NCBI GenBank assembly: GCA_036011085.1 | Contig: DASCMS010000052.1 | Location: 1-64,000 of the forward strand | DNA length: 64,000 bases | DNA from: UBA8231 sp036011085 | GTDB lineage: Bacteria; Latescibacterota; UBA2968; UBA8231 | Reading direction: 5' to 3' | Shown: piece by piece, positions 24,737-33,037 of the stretch | Layout: each line of letters opens with the position of its first letter | How positions within the stretch are numbered: position 1 is the first letter of the stretch | Position numbers and translations under genes: made by a program | Notes under the pieces: model-generated | Seen by the model: the letters and a program-made list of their open reading frames with translations, nothing else | Told to the model about the DNA's origin: nothing | Databases searched by the model: none

Positions 24737-26465
24737 CGAGCTTCTCTCTTCGAAGACGCAGCTGTCCGTCTTCCCAGCGCTGGACGATCGCCTCGCTCCA
24801 CGCCTCATCTCGCCGCGGATGGTCGGACCGGAAGTGACCGCCCCGGCTCTCGGTCCGCATGCAGGCGGCGGCACCCATCATGTGGGAGACGGTCAGCATG
24901 TTCTCAGCCTCGATGGCGCCCCATAACTCTGCGGGTTGGGCGGTGTCGATCTCGGGCAACACGTGGTGTCGCAGGCGGGATATCTCGTGCTCATGGTGGA
25001 TGAGACCTTCCTCGCTGCGAACGACGTACAGTGATCTGGCATTGATCTCCTGCAGCGCCAGCTTGACCTTCTTTGCCCGGCGGTGCCCGCGTCTGCTTTG
25101 CAGACGCTGTAGACGATCCAGCGGCGCTGACAGGGTCGCCCGGCGCACATCGGGTTGTGTTCCGCGGGCGCGCTCAGCGGCATGCTGACCGGCGCGTCGA
25201 CCGAAGACCTGTGCATTCGGCAACATGTTGCCGCCGAGCCGATCGGCTCCGTGGGCCCCGGCGGCGGTTTCACCCGCCGCGTAGATACCATCGATCGAGC
25301 TCTGCCCTGTGGCAGAGATCAGCACGCCGCCGTTGATGGCGTGGGCGGCGTGCGTGACCTTCGCCGCCTGCACAGGAAACGGCACCGGTCCCGGGGCGCC
25401 GGGCCAGTGGTGCTGCGGGCGAGGTCGCTTTCCGTCTCTTGCCCGCGCCCGACTGACCGGGTTGTCATAGTTCAGGGTCAGCGCCGCACGTGGGCCAATG
25501 CCCCGACCGGCCATCGCTTCGCTGCGTATGGCGATATCGAGCCAGCCGGAGGCATCCCGCGAGCTGAAAGGGTAGTGGAGGGTCCGGCACTCACAGGCTT
25601 GCTCCGCGTCGACGCCGGCGGGTAGGTACCGACCGAGAACCTCTTCACCGTGGGCGTTGCGCACCTGCGGACAGAGCATCCACAACACGGGACCACTGTC
25701 GGGCAGGCCCCGTGCCATGAACTGCATGAATTCGAGATTGACGAGCTTGGCGCCGGCTCGCAGAGCCATGGCATAGCCGTCGCCCGTGGCTTCGCGCGAG
25801 GCGGTGGCGGCAGGGAACAGCTGGCCGGCGCCGCCACAGGTGAGGATCACCGATGGGGCCTGCAGCACGAAAGCGTCGCCATCTGTCTCAAGGGCGAGGG
25901 CGCCGACGCAGCCACCGTCCTGGACCAGCAGGTCGGAGACGAGGGTGTGAGGCATCACGGTGACGCCAAGGGCCTGCAGGCGAGAGGCGGCCGCCGTTAC
26001 GAGGGCGCCTGCGTGGCCGGCGGACACGTCCCAGATCCCGTGGGCACGTGGAAACGAGCCGAAGCAGCTGTAACCGGCCCAATGCGGCCGGTCCCTGCCG
26101 CAGGGCTCTGGATCGGGGATGAAACCCCAGGAGATGAGCTCCGCCAGACGGTCCGGCGCTTCGTCGGCCAGGATGCGGGCGAGTCGAGGGTCGGTCATGC
26201 CCAGCCCGGCGGTCATGATGTCGTCGAAGTGCCGGTCCGGGCTGTCGCCGTCAGCGTGAGAACAGCCGTCGGCCGCCTGATAGGCAGAGCCGTGTGGACC
26301 GTGGGCAGGGAAGCAGGTCGAGCCCGAACGGCCGACCTCGGTCTTGAGGACCATGGCGGTTCTCGCGCCGGACTCCGCCGCCGCGACGGCGGCCCGGGTG
26401 CCGGCGGCGCCACCGCCGATGACGAGAACGTCGAAATGCCGCGTGCGCAGTGTGTGAACTCCCAT
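24729..26465 (-). CDS. FAD-dependent oxidoreductase, fumarate reductase/succinate dehydrogenase flavoprotein-like
   Basis: A 578-residue flavoprotein. FDVLVIGGGAAGTRAAVAAAESGART is the FAD-binding start (GGGAAG at about residues 17-22). TEVGRSGSTCFPAHGP matches the flavin-contact segment of the FrdA/L-aspartate oxidase family. VILTCGGAGQLFP and GATGQSS-like IDGIYAAGETA close the FAD fold. A helical C-terminal domain (AENMLTVSHMMGAAACMRTESRGGHFRSDHP) is typical of FrdA/NadB. No iron-sulfur or membrane subunit gene is adjacent, so it is either a soluble dehydrogenase or uses a distant partner. It is the first gene of the operon with gntR, ECH and CaiB, probably for dicarboxylate-like or CoA-linked acid breakdown. 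Confidence 0.85.
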   Translation of the reverse strand: MGVHTLRTRHFDVLVIGGGAAGTRAAVAAAESGARTAMVLKTEVGRSGSTCFPAHGPHGSAYQAADGCSHADGDSPDRHFDDIMTAGLGMTDPRLARILADEAPDRLAELISWGFIPDPEPCGRDRPHWAGYSCFGSFPRAHGIWDVSAGHAGALVTAAASRLQALGVTVMPHTLVSDLLVQDGGCVGALALETDGDAFVLQAPSVILTCGGAGQLFPAATASREATGDGYAMALRAGAKLVNLEFMQFMARGLPDSGPVLWMLCPQVRNAHGEEVLGRYLPAGVDAEQACECRTLHYPFSSRDASGWLDIAIRSEAMAGRGIGPRAALTLNYDNPVSRARARDGKRPRPQHHWPGAPGPVPFPVQAAKVTHAAHAINGGVLISATGQSSIDGIYAAGETAAGAHGADRLGGNMLPNAQVFGRRAGQHAAERARGTQPDVRRATLSAPLDRLQRLQSRRGHRRAKKVKLALQEINARSLYVVRSEEGLIHHEHEISRLRHHVLPEIDTAQPAELWGAIEAENMLTVSHMMGAAACMRTESRGGHFRSDHPRRDEAWSEAIVQRWEDGQLRLRREKLDA

Positions 26466-26489
26466 GGCCGATGAGCAGATGCAAATTGC

Positions 26490-26505
26490 AGATTGTTAAC
26501 AATCT
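26490..26505. promoter_or_regulatory. 16-bp perfect palindrome, predicted GntR/FCD operator
   Basis: AGATTGTTAACAATCT is a perfect 16-bp palindrome 24 bp upstream of ATG 26465. Its core TTGTTAACAA matches the T-G-T / A-C-A half-site arrangement bound by FadR-type GntR regulators. The operon it precedes encodes such a regulator. Local sequence is AT-rich, unlike the surrounding DNA. Confidence 0.65.
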
Positions 26506-26560
26506 ATCCTGATAGCTGCTCCTCGCAAGAGGCGGGTGCCACTACCGAGTCTCTACTTCC

Positions 26561-27703
26561 TCAGTCATTCGCCTGGACACAGACGTGGTCGATGAAGCGC
26601 TCGTAGAGTTGCACGCCCTTGTGCAGCTGCTCCACCTCAACCCATTCGTCGACGGTGTGGGCCTGGGCGATGTCGCCGGGTCCGAGGACGACAAGGTTGT
26701 CCATCTTCGTGCGGAAGGCGAGACCGTCGGTGCCATAGGGGACGGTGCGGGCCTTCCGGGACCCGCTCAGCTTCAGCGATGTCCTGACGATGGCTGAGGT
26801 CGGATCGGTATAGACCGGATCCCCCGGACGGGTGATCTCGATCTTGACGCGGTGCTTCTTCGCCGCCACCTGCGTGCGCTCGATGAGACCGTCGATATCG
26901 GTACCGGGCATGGGGCGATAGTTGACGGTGCACGTGCTGGTGACCGGATAGATGTTCGTCGCCACGTTGTGGTCGTTGATGCCGATGCTCCACTCTGAAT
27001 GAGGTGGCGTGAACTCGTCATTGCGGTAGCGCTTCGACGAGAGCACGAGCTCGTTGATCTTCTTCATCTCGACGAGGAAGGGAATCATATCGAGGTTGGC
27101 ATTCCTGCCCTTCAAAGTGCTGGTGTGAGCTGCCTTGCCTCGGGTCGTGGCGCGGATCGAAAGAGACCCCTTGTGGGCGTAGACGACGCCGAGGCGTGTC
27201 GGTTCACAGATCAGTCCGTAGCCGGAGCTGGCGTCCTTGAACAGCTTTGAACGTCGTACGATCTCCCACGCGCCCCGGGCATGGATCTCCTCGTCGGCGG
27301 TGACGACGATGAAGACCGGTTGCTTGAGGTCACTGGCCTTGAAACGGGCGGCGGCACAAAGGCTTGCCGCCAGGGGACCCTTCATGTCGCAGACGCCACG
27401 GCCAAACAGCTTCCCACCCGATGGGCGCACTTTGTACGGGTCCTGGGTCCAGCCTTCTTCCTGCTTGGCCGGGACGACATCGTCATGGCTCATCATCGTC
27501 AATCCGCCCGCGCCCTTACCGAGACGGGCGACGACACAGAGCTTCTTGACGCCGTTCCTGTCATCGTAGGGCAACTGCTCCACCTGAAACTTCAATTGCC
27601 TCAGCACGTCGATGACGCGCCGGGTGACGGGCACGTTGGTGAGCATACTCTCGGATCTGTAGCTTACGAGCTCATTCGTCAGCTTGATGACGTCGAGTTT
27701 CAT
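26561..27703 (-). CDS. M20-family metallopeptidase (ArgE/DapE-like)
   Basis: A 380-residue zinc amidohydrolase. The ligands can be placed in family order: GLTMMSHDDVVPA (first His), GRGVCDMKGPLAAS (bridging Asp), VTADEEIHARGA (catalytic Glu and ligand Glu), GLICEPTRLG (second-zinc Glu) and AQAHTVDEW (last His). A dimerisation insert begins at KGSLSIRATTRGKAAHTS. Members remove acyl or succinyl groups from amino acids (ArgE, DapE) or act as carboxypeptidases. ATG 27703 (MKLDVIKLTNELVSY) gives the usual N-terminus; a longer frame lacks family features. Divergent from the Ldh2 gene, with 100 bp between. Confidence 0.85.
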   Translation of the reverse strand: MKLDVIKLTNELVSYRSESMLTNVPVTRRVIDVLRQLKFQVEQLPYDDRNGVKKLCVVARLGKGAGGLTMMSHDDVVPAKQEEGWTQDPYKVRPSGGKLFGRGVCDMKGPLAASLCAAARFKASDLKQPVFIVVTADEEIHARGAWEIVRRSKLFKDASSGYGLICEPTRLGVVYAHKGSLSIRATTRGKAAHTSTLKGRNANLDMIPFLVEMKKINELVLSSKRYRNDEFTPPHSEWSIGINDHNVATNIYPVTSTCTVNYRPMPGTDIDGLIERTQVAAKKHRVKIEITRPGDPVYTDPTSAIVRTSLKLSGSRKARTVPYGTDGLAFRTKMDNLVVLGPGDIAQAHTVDEWVEVEQLHKGVQLYERFIDHVCVQAND

Positions 27704-27803
27704 CAGGTCCGTCTGCGGTTGGGTGTTGTCAGGGGATGGCTGAGGGAATCGTCGCAAAGTACCCCGGCCTGACAGGCGGGGCAAGGGAGCGCACCGCGTC
27801 TGC

Positions 27804-28808
27804 ATGAACCAGCCACCTGAAGCCTCCGTCACCGTCTTCGAAGAGCGATTGCTGGCTTTCGCCACGGCCTGTTTCGAGAAATCGAGTGTGGGCGCCGAGC
27901 ACGCCCGGATCCTCGCCCGTCTGCTCGTAAATTCCGACCTGCGTGGCGTCCGCAGTCATGGCACACGGCAGGTCGGCGGGTACTGTTCGCACTTCGCGGA
28001 GGGGATCCTCAATCCCAATCCCCAGATCAGGATCGTCCGCGAGACCCCGGCCGTGGTGGCGGTCGATGGCGACGGTGGCCTGGGCTATGTGCCGATGGTG
28101 CAGGCCACGGAAATGGCGATCGCCCGGGCCGGTGACGTTGGGCTGGGCATGGCCACGGTGCGTGGCATCGGCCACTATGGTTCGGCCGGCCACTATTGTC
28201 GCATGTGCATGGAAGCCGGCTGTATCGGTTTCTCGGTGCAGGGATCGGTGGGCCACGGGGACGCCGCCGGCCACGACATCAGGCCACAGCTGGCTTTCTT
28301 CGGCAACCCGCCCATCTGTTTCGCTCTACCCGGACGGGATGGTCCCGGCGTCGTGCTCGATGCGGCGACCTGCATCCTGGCCGACTATCAGCGGGGACCG
28401 GAGTATGAAGCGCTGATCTCCAAGATCCCCGCGGCTTTCTTCAAGAGTGTCGGATACACGGCTGTGGCGGCCCTGATGGGGGGTGGACTGGCCGGCGTCA
28501 TGGAGCGGTCGGACCAGGCCAGAGAGCGATGGCCACGAGCCCGGGCCGGTGGCACGATCCTGGCAATCCGCATCGATGCCGCCGTGGACGAGGATGCCTT
28601 CTACGACGAAGTCGATCGGTTGGTCCGTGATGTGGCCGAATCGTTCGAGCCATTTCCCGGGCTCGATCGGGCTCTGCTGCCGGGAGCGATCGAGGCCGAA
28701 CGCTTCGAACAATACCGACGCGAGGGGATTCCCTTCGGCGAGTACGAGCAGAAAGCAGTGAGGGAGGCATGTACGCGGCTCGAGGTGCCGCTACCATGGG
28801 ACGAGTAG
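27804..28808 (+). CDS. Ldh2-type malate/L-lactate/ureidoglycolate dehydrogenase
   Basis: A 334-residue NAD(P)-dependent 2-hydroxyacid dehydrogenase of the Ldh2/YlbC family, unrelated to Rossmann LDHs. LLVNSDLRGVRSHGTRQVGGY is the conserved N-terminal helix with SHG, VAVDGDGGLGYV follows, and VRGIGHYGSAGHYCRMCMEAGCIGFSVQGS lines the cofactor pocket. It oxidises 2-hydroxyacids such as malate, lactate, sulfolactate or ureidoglycolate. The Gfo/Idh/MocA gene starts within its last 13 bases, so the two are coupled. Substrate not determined. Confidence 0.85.
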   Translation: MNQPPEASVTVFEERLLAFATACFEKSSVGAEHARILARLLVNSDLRGVRSHGTRQVGGYCSHFAEGILNPNPQIRIVRETPAVVAVDGDGGLGYVPMVQATEMAIARAGDVGLGMATVRGIGHYGSAGHYCRMCMEAGCIGFSVQGSVGHGDAAGHDIRPQLAFFGNPPICFALPGRDGPGVVLDAATCILADYQRGPEYEALISKIPAAFFKSVGYTAVAALMGGGLAGVMERSDQARERWPRARAGGTILAIRIDAAVDEDAFYDEVDRLVRDVAESFEPFPGLDRALLPGAIEAERFEQYRREGIPFGEYEQKAVREACTRLEVPLPWDE

Positions 28809-29920
28809 TACGTTTTGGCATCATCGGAGCCGCCGGTCGTGGCAACAGCTACGTGCGGGCTCTGCGCGCCAACCCGGCGACGGAACTGACGGCGCTGTGC
28901 GATCTGCGCACCGAGCAACTTGCAGCAAACGCCACCGAACTGGGAGTCGATCACACCTTCGTCGATGCTGGTGAGTTGATCAGGTCCGGTACCGTCGATG
29001 CTGTCGTGGTCGGCACACCGATGCAGTTTCACGCGCCACAGGCGATTCTCGCCCTCGAGCACGATGTCCACGTCCTCAGCGAGGTGACCGCGGCGGTCTC
29101 GATGGAGGAAAGCGTTGATCTCGTGCGTGCCGCCCGTCGCAGCGCCGCGACGTACATGATGGCAGAGAACTACACCTACACAAAGACGAACGTGCTGGTA
29201 CGCGAACTGGCGCGGCTCGGTCTGTTCGGTGAGCCCTACTACGGTGAGGGAGCCTACATCCACGAGTTGAAGCAGCTCAACGAGAAGACGACCTGGCGCC
29301 GGCACTGGCAGACGGGTGTGAATGGCTGCACCTATCCGACGCACAGCCTGGGGCCGGTCCTGCAATGGTTCGACGCGGGCCGCAGCAGACCTGACCGCGT
29401 GGTTGCCGTGTGTGCCGTCGGTACGGGGCACCACTACCGGGACCCTCGCGGTGACCGCTACGAGATGGAGGACTCGGTGACGATGATGTGCCGGCTGGCA
29501 TCGGGGGGCATGGTGCAGATCCGGGTCGACATGCTGTCGGACCGTCCGCACAACATGGTGCACTATGCGTTGCAGGGCACCGACGGGGCGTACGAGTCCA
29601 CCGACGGCCACGAAGCGGCGCCGAAGGTCTGGCTGCGTGAACGCCACGCGACACCCACGTGGGAACCGCTGGCGGCGCTGGAAGAGGAATACCTGCCCGA
29701 GTTCTGGAAGAATCCGCCGGACGAGGCGCTGCAGGCTGGCCACGGCGGCGGTGACTACTGGGAAGTGCAGGACTTCGTCCGGGCCATCCTAGAAGAAGAT
29801 GAGCCGCCCATCGGGATCGACGCTGCCATGGACATGACATTACCCGGCCTGGTGAGCCAGCAGTCACTGTCCCAGGGCTCGACCTGGGTGGCCGTGCCCG
29901 ACCCGCGCAACTGGACTTGA
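28796..29920 (+). CDS. Gfo/Idh/MocA-family oxidoreductase, EKP motif replaced
   Basis: A 374-residue two-domain oxidoreductase. VRFGIIGAAGRGNSYV is the Rossmann loop at residue 4 onward, supporting ATG 28796 over an earlier start. ALCDLRTEQL ends strand 2, and VVVGTPMQFHAPQAILALEHDVHV is the usual segment. The next motif reads LSEVTAAVSM, where most family members have EKP with the lysine. MMAENYTYTK and GCTYPTHSLGPVLQWF (His in the active site) follow, with a beta-sheet C-terminal domain. It probably oxidises a sugar, inositol or related polyol, but loss of EKP makes chemistry uncertain. It is between the Ldh2 gene (overlap) and a small unknown gene. Confidence 0.83.
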   Translation: MGRVVRFGIIGAAGRGNSYVRALRANPATELTALCDLRTEQLAANATELGVDHTFVDAGELIRSGTVDAVVVGTPMQFHAPQAILALEHDVHVLSEVTAAVSMEESVDLVRAARRSAATYMMAENYTYTKTNVLVRELARLGLFGEPYYGEGAYIHELKQLNEKTTWRRHWQTGVNGCTYPTHSLGPVLQWFDAGRSRPDRVVAVCAVGTGHHYRDPRGDRYEMEDSVTMMCRLASGGMVQIRVDMLSDRPHNMVHYALQGTDGAYESTDGHEAAPKVWLRERHATPTWEPLAALEEEYLPEFWKNPPDEALQAGHGGGDYWEVQDFVRAILEEDEPPIGIDAAMDMTLPGLVSQQSLSQGSTWVAVPDPRNWT

Positions 29921-29931
29921 CGGAGACGACG

Positions 29932-30447
29932 ATGGACTGGGAGATCAAGAAACGCGGACGCGTCACCTACTACCGGAAGAAGACGAACAGGGTGTTCTCC
30001 GACCTGGTGACGGAAGAACTCGACAACGGGGATCTGAAGATCCGCTTCGTCGGCATGACCGGGGCACAGGCAGCGACCAATGAACTCGAGCTGCAGGACA
30101 CGGCCCGCATGGATCCCGAGCGGGAGATACCGCGCACCTTCGACACCTGGGACATGTACGTGCGCGAGGCCGGGATCTGTGACGGCCTGAGCGATCTCGA
30201 CTTCCTGGAGGTGCATTCCTTCGGAGCAGCGCCAAAGTCCCCGAGTCCCATCACCGAGCCGCAGGCCTACAGCGACGAGAAGAAGCGGATCCGCGAGGCC
30301 TACTCCCGGGCGTACGCCGAGTACTGGGAACAGAAGCTGCCCGACAACGGGCTGCCGGTGCGGTTCACGGTCTACCTGGAAGAGCTGCCGGATACGGACG
30401 CCAGCTACGAGCTGAGCGCCGTCGCTCTGCTTCAGCGCACGCGCTGA
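29932..30447 (+). CDS. Protein of unknown function
   Basis: A 171-residue, highly charged soluble protein. ATG 29932 has GGAG (29922-29925) at good spacing; a TTG at 29917 overlapping the previous stop is a possible alternative. The N-terminal half is beta-rich (KKRGRVTYYRKKTNRVFSDL, LKIRFVGMTG) and the middle holds FDTWDMYVREAGICDGLSDLDF. The last part is a helix followed by LPVRFTVYLEELPDTDASYE. No named motif is recognised. It is the third gene of the Ldh2-Gfo unit, and its end overlaps the convergent amidohydrolase gene by 16 bp. Confidence 0.6.
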   Translation: MDWEIKKRGRVTYYRKKTNRVFSDLVTEELDNGDLKIRFVGMTGAQAATNELELQDTARMDPEREIPRTFDTWDMYVREAGICDGLSDLDFLEVHSFGAAPKSPSPITEPQAYSDEKKRIREAYSRAYAEYWEQKLPDNGLPVRFTVYLEELPDTDASYELSAVALLQRTR

Positions 30448-31697
30448 CCAGCCTGGAACACGGCCACCACATCTGATACGGCGGCGATGTCCTGCGTCGG
30501 ATCGCTGCCGAAGACGGTGATGTCGGCGACCCGGCCCGCCTCCAGCGTCCCGACTTCACCCGCCATACCTATGGCATCGGCGCTGACCCGGGTGGCCGCT
30601 TCCAGCGCTTCGGCCGGCGTGAAGCCGACCTCTACGAGCAGCTGCAGGTCGTAGTCGAGATGACCGAAGGTGAGGTCGCTGACGCCGGAGTCGGTCCCGG
30701 GAACGATACGTTCCTTGCCACAGACGTCGAGGGTGCGTCGCATGACGTCCAGTCGGCCGGCGGCCCGTTGCTCCAGGGCTGCGAGCGCCTGGAGATCATC
30801 GGATGTGGCAGCATCCGCATCGCGCCGGGACCGCAGCCGCGTGATCTCGTGCCATCGACACCAGGCCTGCAGTGTGGGGCTGATCCAGACGCCGGTTTCG
30901 GCCATCTTCGCCGCCAGATCCGGATCGAAGTGGAGCTCTCCGTCGGGCTCGAGAAACTCGGCGTGTTCCAGCAGGTCGATGCCGGCCGCCACCGCATGGA
31001 CCATCGACTCCTTCGCCCGGCAGTGGGCCGCTGTGAGGCGATGGAAGTGGTGGGCTTCGTGCACGGCGGCGTGCAGTTCAGCAGCCGAGTAGGAGGCCCG
31101 GGTCGGATCGGTGCCGGCGGTGCCGCCGCCCGACGCCATGATCTTGATGTAGTCGGCCCCGTCATCGACGAGTCGGCGAACCGAGGCACGGATCTCGTCC
31201 TCGCCATCGGCGGTCTCGTTGCACATATGAAAGTGGCCGTCGGTGCAGGTGATGGGCCGCCCGGATACCAGCATCCGCGGACCGGGGATGTAACCGCGGG
31301 CCAGCCCTTCCTTCAGCGTGAAGCCCACCAGGTTGCGGGCGCCATGCTCACGGATCGTCGTGATGCCCGCCTGCTGGTGGCGGCGCAGGTTCAGGGCCCC
31401 GGTGAGGACCATCATCTCGTCGGATTCGGAGAACATCTCGGCGTAGGAGCGGCCGTCGCCGGCCAGACTCAGGTGCGTGTGTCCGTCGATCAGGCCGGGG
31501 GCCAGGCAAGCGCCGTCGCCGAGGTCGAGGCGCTGTGCTGTGGGCGGTGCATCCCGTTCGATCTGCTGGGCAACACCGACGCCCCGGATGCGTCCCGCCT
31601 CGAGCCACAGAGAGTAACCGGCTTGCGTATTGCGGCCCGTGCCGTCCACCAGCAGACCGGCATGGAGAACGAGGCTGTCCAATGCTGTGTGGCTCAT
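30432..31697 (-). CDS. Metal-dependent amidohydrolase, imidazolonepropionase/prolidase-like
   Basis: A 421-residue amidohydrolase-superfamily enzyme. LAPGLIDGHTHLSL carries the first metal pair (HTH). ADYIKIMASGG has the lysine that is usually carboxylated in this subgroup. LTAAHCRAK and IDLLEHAEFL hold the later histidines, and VPGTDSGV the final aspartate. Composite N- and C-terminal strands (VADITVFGSDPTQD) close the barrel. Such proteins cleave cyclic amides, Xaa-Pro or Xaa-Lys dipeptides, or lactones. It is divergently placed to the second Gfo/Idh/MocA gene with a TetR-like palindrome between. Confidence 0.87.
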   Translation of the reverse strand: MSHTALDSLVLHAGLLVDGTGRNTQAGYSLWLEAGRIRGVGVAQQIERDAPPTAQRLDLGDGACLAPGLIDGHTHLSLAGDGRSYAEMFSESDEMMVLTGALNLRRHQQAGITTIREHGARNLVGFTLKEGLARGYIPGPRMLVSGRPITCTDGHFHMCNETADGEDEIRASVRRLVDDGADYIKIMASGGGTAGTDPTRASYSAAELHAAVHEAHHFHRLTAAHCRAKESMVHAVAAGIDLLEHAEFLEPDGELHFDPDLAAKMAETGVWISPTLQAWCRWHEITRLRSRRDADAATSDDLQALAALEQRAAGRLDVMRRTLDVCGKERIVPGTDSGVSDLTFGHLDYDLQLLVEVGFTPAEALEAATRVSADAIGMAGEVGTLEAGRVADITVFGSDPTQDIAAVSDVVAVFQAGQRVR

Positions 31698-31710
31698 GCA
31701 GTCAATCTAC

Positions 31711-31726
31711 GTGACCGATCGGTCAC
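31711..31726. promoter_or_regulatory. 16-bp perfect palindrome, TetR-like operator
   Basis: GTGACCGATCGGTCAC is a perfect 16-bp palindrome placed 14 bp before the amidohydrolase ATG and about 103 bp before the divergent Gfo/Idh/MocA start. The core GACCGATCGGTC is typical of operators bound by TetR/AcrR-type dimers. No TetR-family gene occurs in this window, so the regulator would be encoded elsewhere. Confidence 0.55.
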
Positions 31727-31828
31727 CGGGAAGACCGCCCTGACCTGTCGTCCATTCCGGATGCCGCTTAGAATAATCCCGGGACCGGCACCACATGCAA
31801 CCAGCAGTGACGAGGAGAGGCGGACAAA

Positions 31829-32932
31829 GTGAAGGACAAGACGAACATCGGCATCGTGGGATGCGGTGCCATCAGCGGCGCATATCTGAAGATCGCCGGG
31901 GACTGGCCCATTCTGAACGTGGCGGCCTGCGCCGACATCGACCTGTCGAGGGCCCAGGCCCGGGCCGAGGAGTTCGATGTGCTGCGGGCCTGTTCTGTTG
32001 ACGAACTGCTGGCGGACGAGACCATTGATATCGTCGTCAATCTGACGATTCCGGCAGCCCATCACGATGTGGCGGCGGCGGCACTGCAGGCGGGGAAGTC
32101 GGCGTACAATGAAAAGCCCCTCGCTGTCAGCCGGGAGGATGGCAAACGCCTCGTCGACCTGGCCAAGGCCCAGGGCTGCCTGCTGGGCGGCGCGCCTGAC
32201 ACCTTCCTCGGAGGCGGCATCCAGACGTGCCGCAAGCTCATCGACGATGGCTGGATCGGCGAGCCGGTGGCGGCTTCGGCTTTCATGATGGGGCGTGGCC
32301 ATGAGAGCTGGCACCCCGATCCGGAGTTCTACTACAAAGCCGGGGGCGGTCCCATGTTCGATATGGGGCCGTACTACCTGACAGCCCTCGTCTTCCTGAT
32401 GGGGCCGGTGCAGCGTGCCTCGGGCATGACCCGGGTCACCTTCCCGGAGCGCACGATCACGAGCAAGCCGAAGTACGGTGAGAAGATCACGGTGGATGTG
32501 CCCACCCACGTGGCGGGCACGATGCAGTTTGCCAACGGCGCCATCGGCACGATCACGACCAGCTTCGACGTCTGGGGAGGCCAGCTGCCCTGCATCGAGA
32601 TCTACGGCACGGAGGGCTCCATGTCGGTGCCGAATCCCAACACCTTCGGCGGTCCCGTGCAGGTCAAATTGGGACGCAAGGACTGGGCCGAGATCCCCCT
32701 GACCCATCCCAACGAGGAGAACTCGCGCAGCATCGGTGTGGCCGATATGGCCCATGCCCTGCGCTCGGGCCGGCCCCACCGGGCCAACGGCGATCTGACC
32801 TTCCACGTCCTCGACCTGATGCACGCCTTCCACGAAGCCCAGCAGAGCGGCGCCTTTGTCGAACTGAGCAGCACCTGTGAGCAGCCGGCCATGATTCCCA
32901 CGGGACTGCAGCCGGGACAACTCGACGACTGA
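31829..32932 (+). CDS. Gfo/Idh/MocA-family oxidoreductase
   Basis: A 367-residue NAD(P)-dependent oxidoreductase. IGIVGCGAISGAYLK is the dinucleotide loop, AACADIDLSRAQARAEEF ends strand 2, and IVVNLTIPAAHHDVAAAALQAGKSAYNEKPLAV includes the canonical EKP. GGPMFDMGPYYLTAL contains the D-x-G-P-Y-Y segment of the active-site helix. A beta-sheet domain follows with GTEGSMSVPNP. GTG 31829 has GAGGAG (31812-31817) upstream. It probably oxidises or epimerises a sugar or polyol. A sigma70-type promoter for the next operon begins 25 bp after its stop. Confidence 0.88.
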   Translation: MKDKTNIGIVGCGAISGAYLKIAGDWPILNVAACADIDLSRAQARAEEFDVLRACSVDELLADETIDIVVNLTIPAAHHDVAAAALQAGKSAYNEKPLAVSREDGKRLVDLAKAQGCLLGGAPDTFLGGGIQTCRKLIDDGWIGEPVAASAFMMGRGHESWHPDPEFYYKAGGGPMFDMGPYYLTALVFLMGPVQRASGMTRVTFPERTITSKPKYGEKITVDVPTHVAGTMQFANGAIGTITTSFDVWGGQLPCIEIYGTEGSMSVPNPNTFGGPVQVKLGRKDWAEIPLTHPNEENSRSIGVADMAHALRSGRPHRANGDLTFHVLDLMHAFHEAQQSGAFVELSSTCEQPAMIPTGLQPGQLDD

Positions 32933-32957
32933 GCCGGATCGGCGCCCTGTCTCACCC

Positions 32958-32987
32958 TTGACAATCGCTGGCGAGATCCGGTATCGT
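32958..32987 (+). promoter_or_regulatory. Sigma70-type promoter of the 33-44 kb operon
   Basis: TTGACA (32958-32963), an 18-bp spacer and TATCGT (32982-32987) give a full -35 box and a 4/6 -10 box. The predicted start near 32994 lies about 44 nt before ATG 33038. It is the only good promoter seen before the five coupled genes ending at 43967. Confidence 0.6.
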
Positions 32988-33037
32988 TGCTCCCCCGAGA
33001 CGAACGATTCCCGACCTGCAACGGAGTGTCGCCTCTC

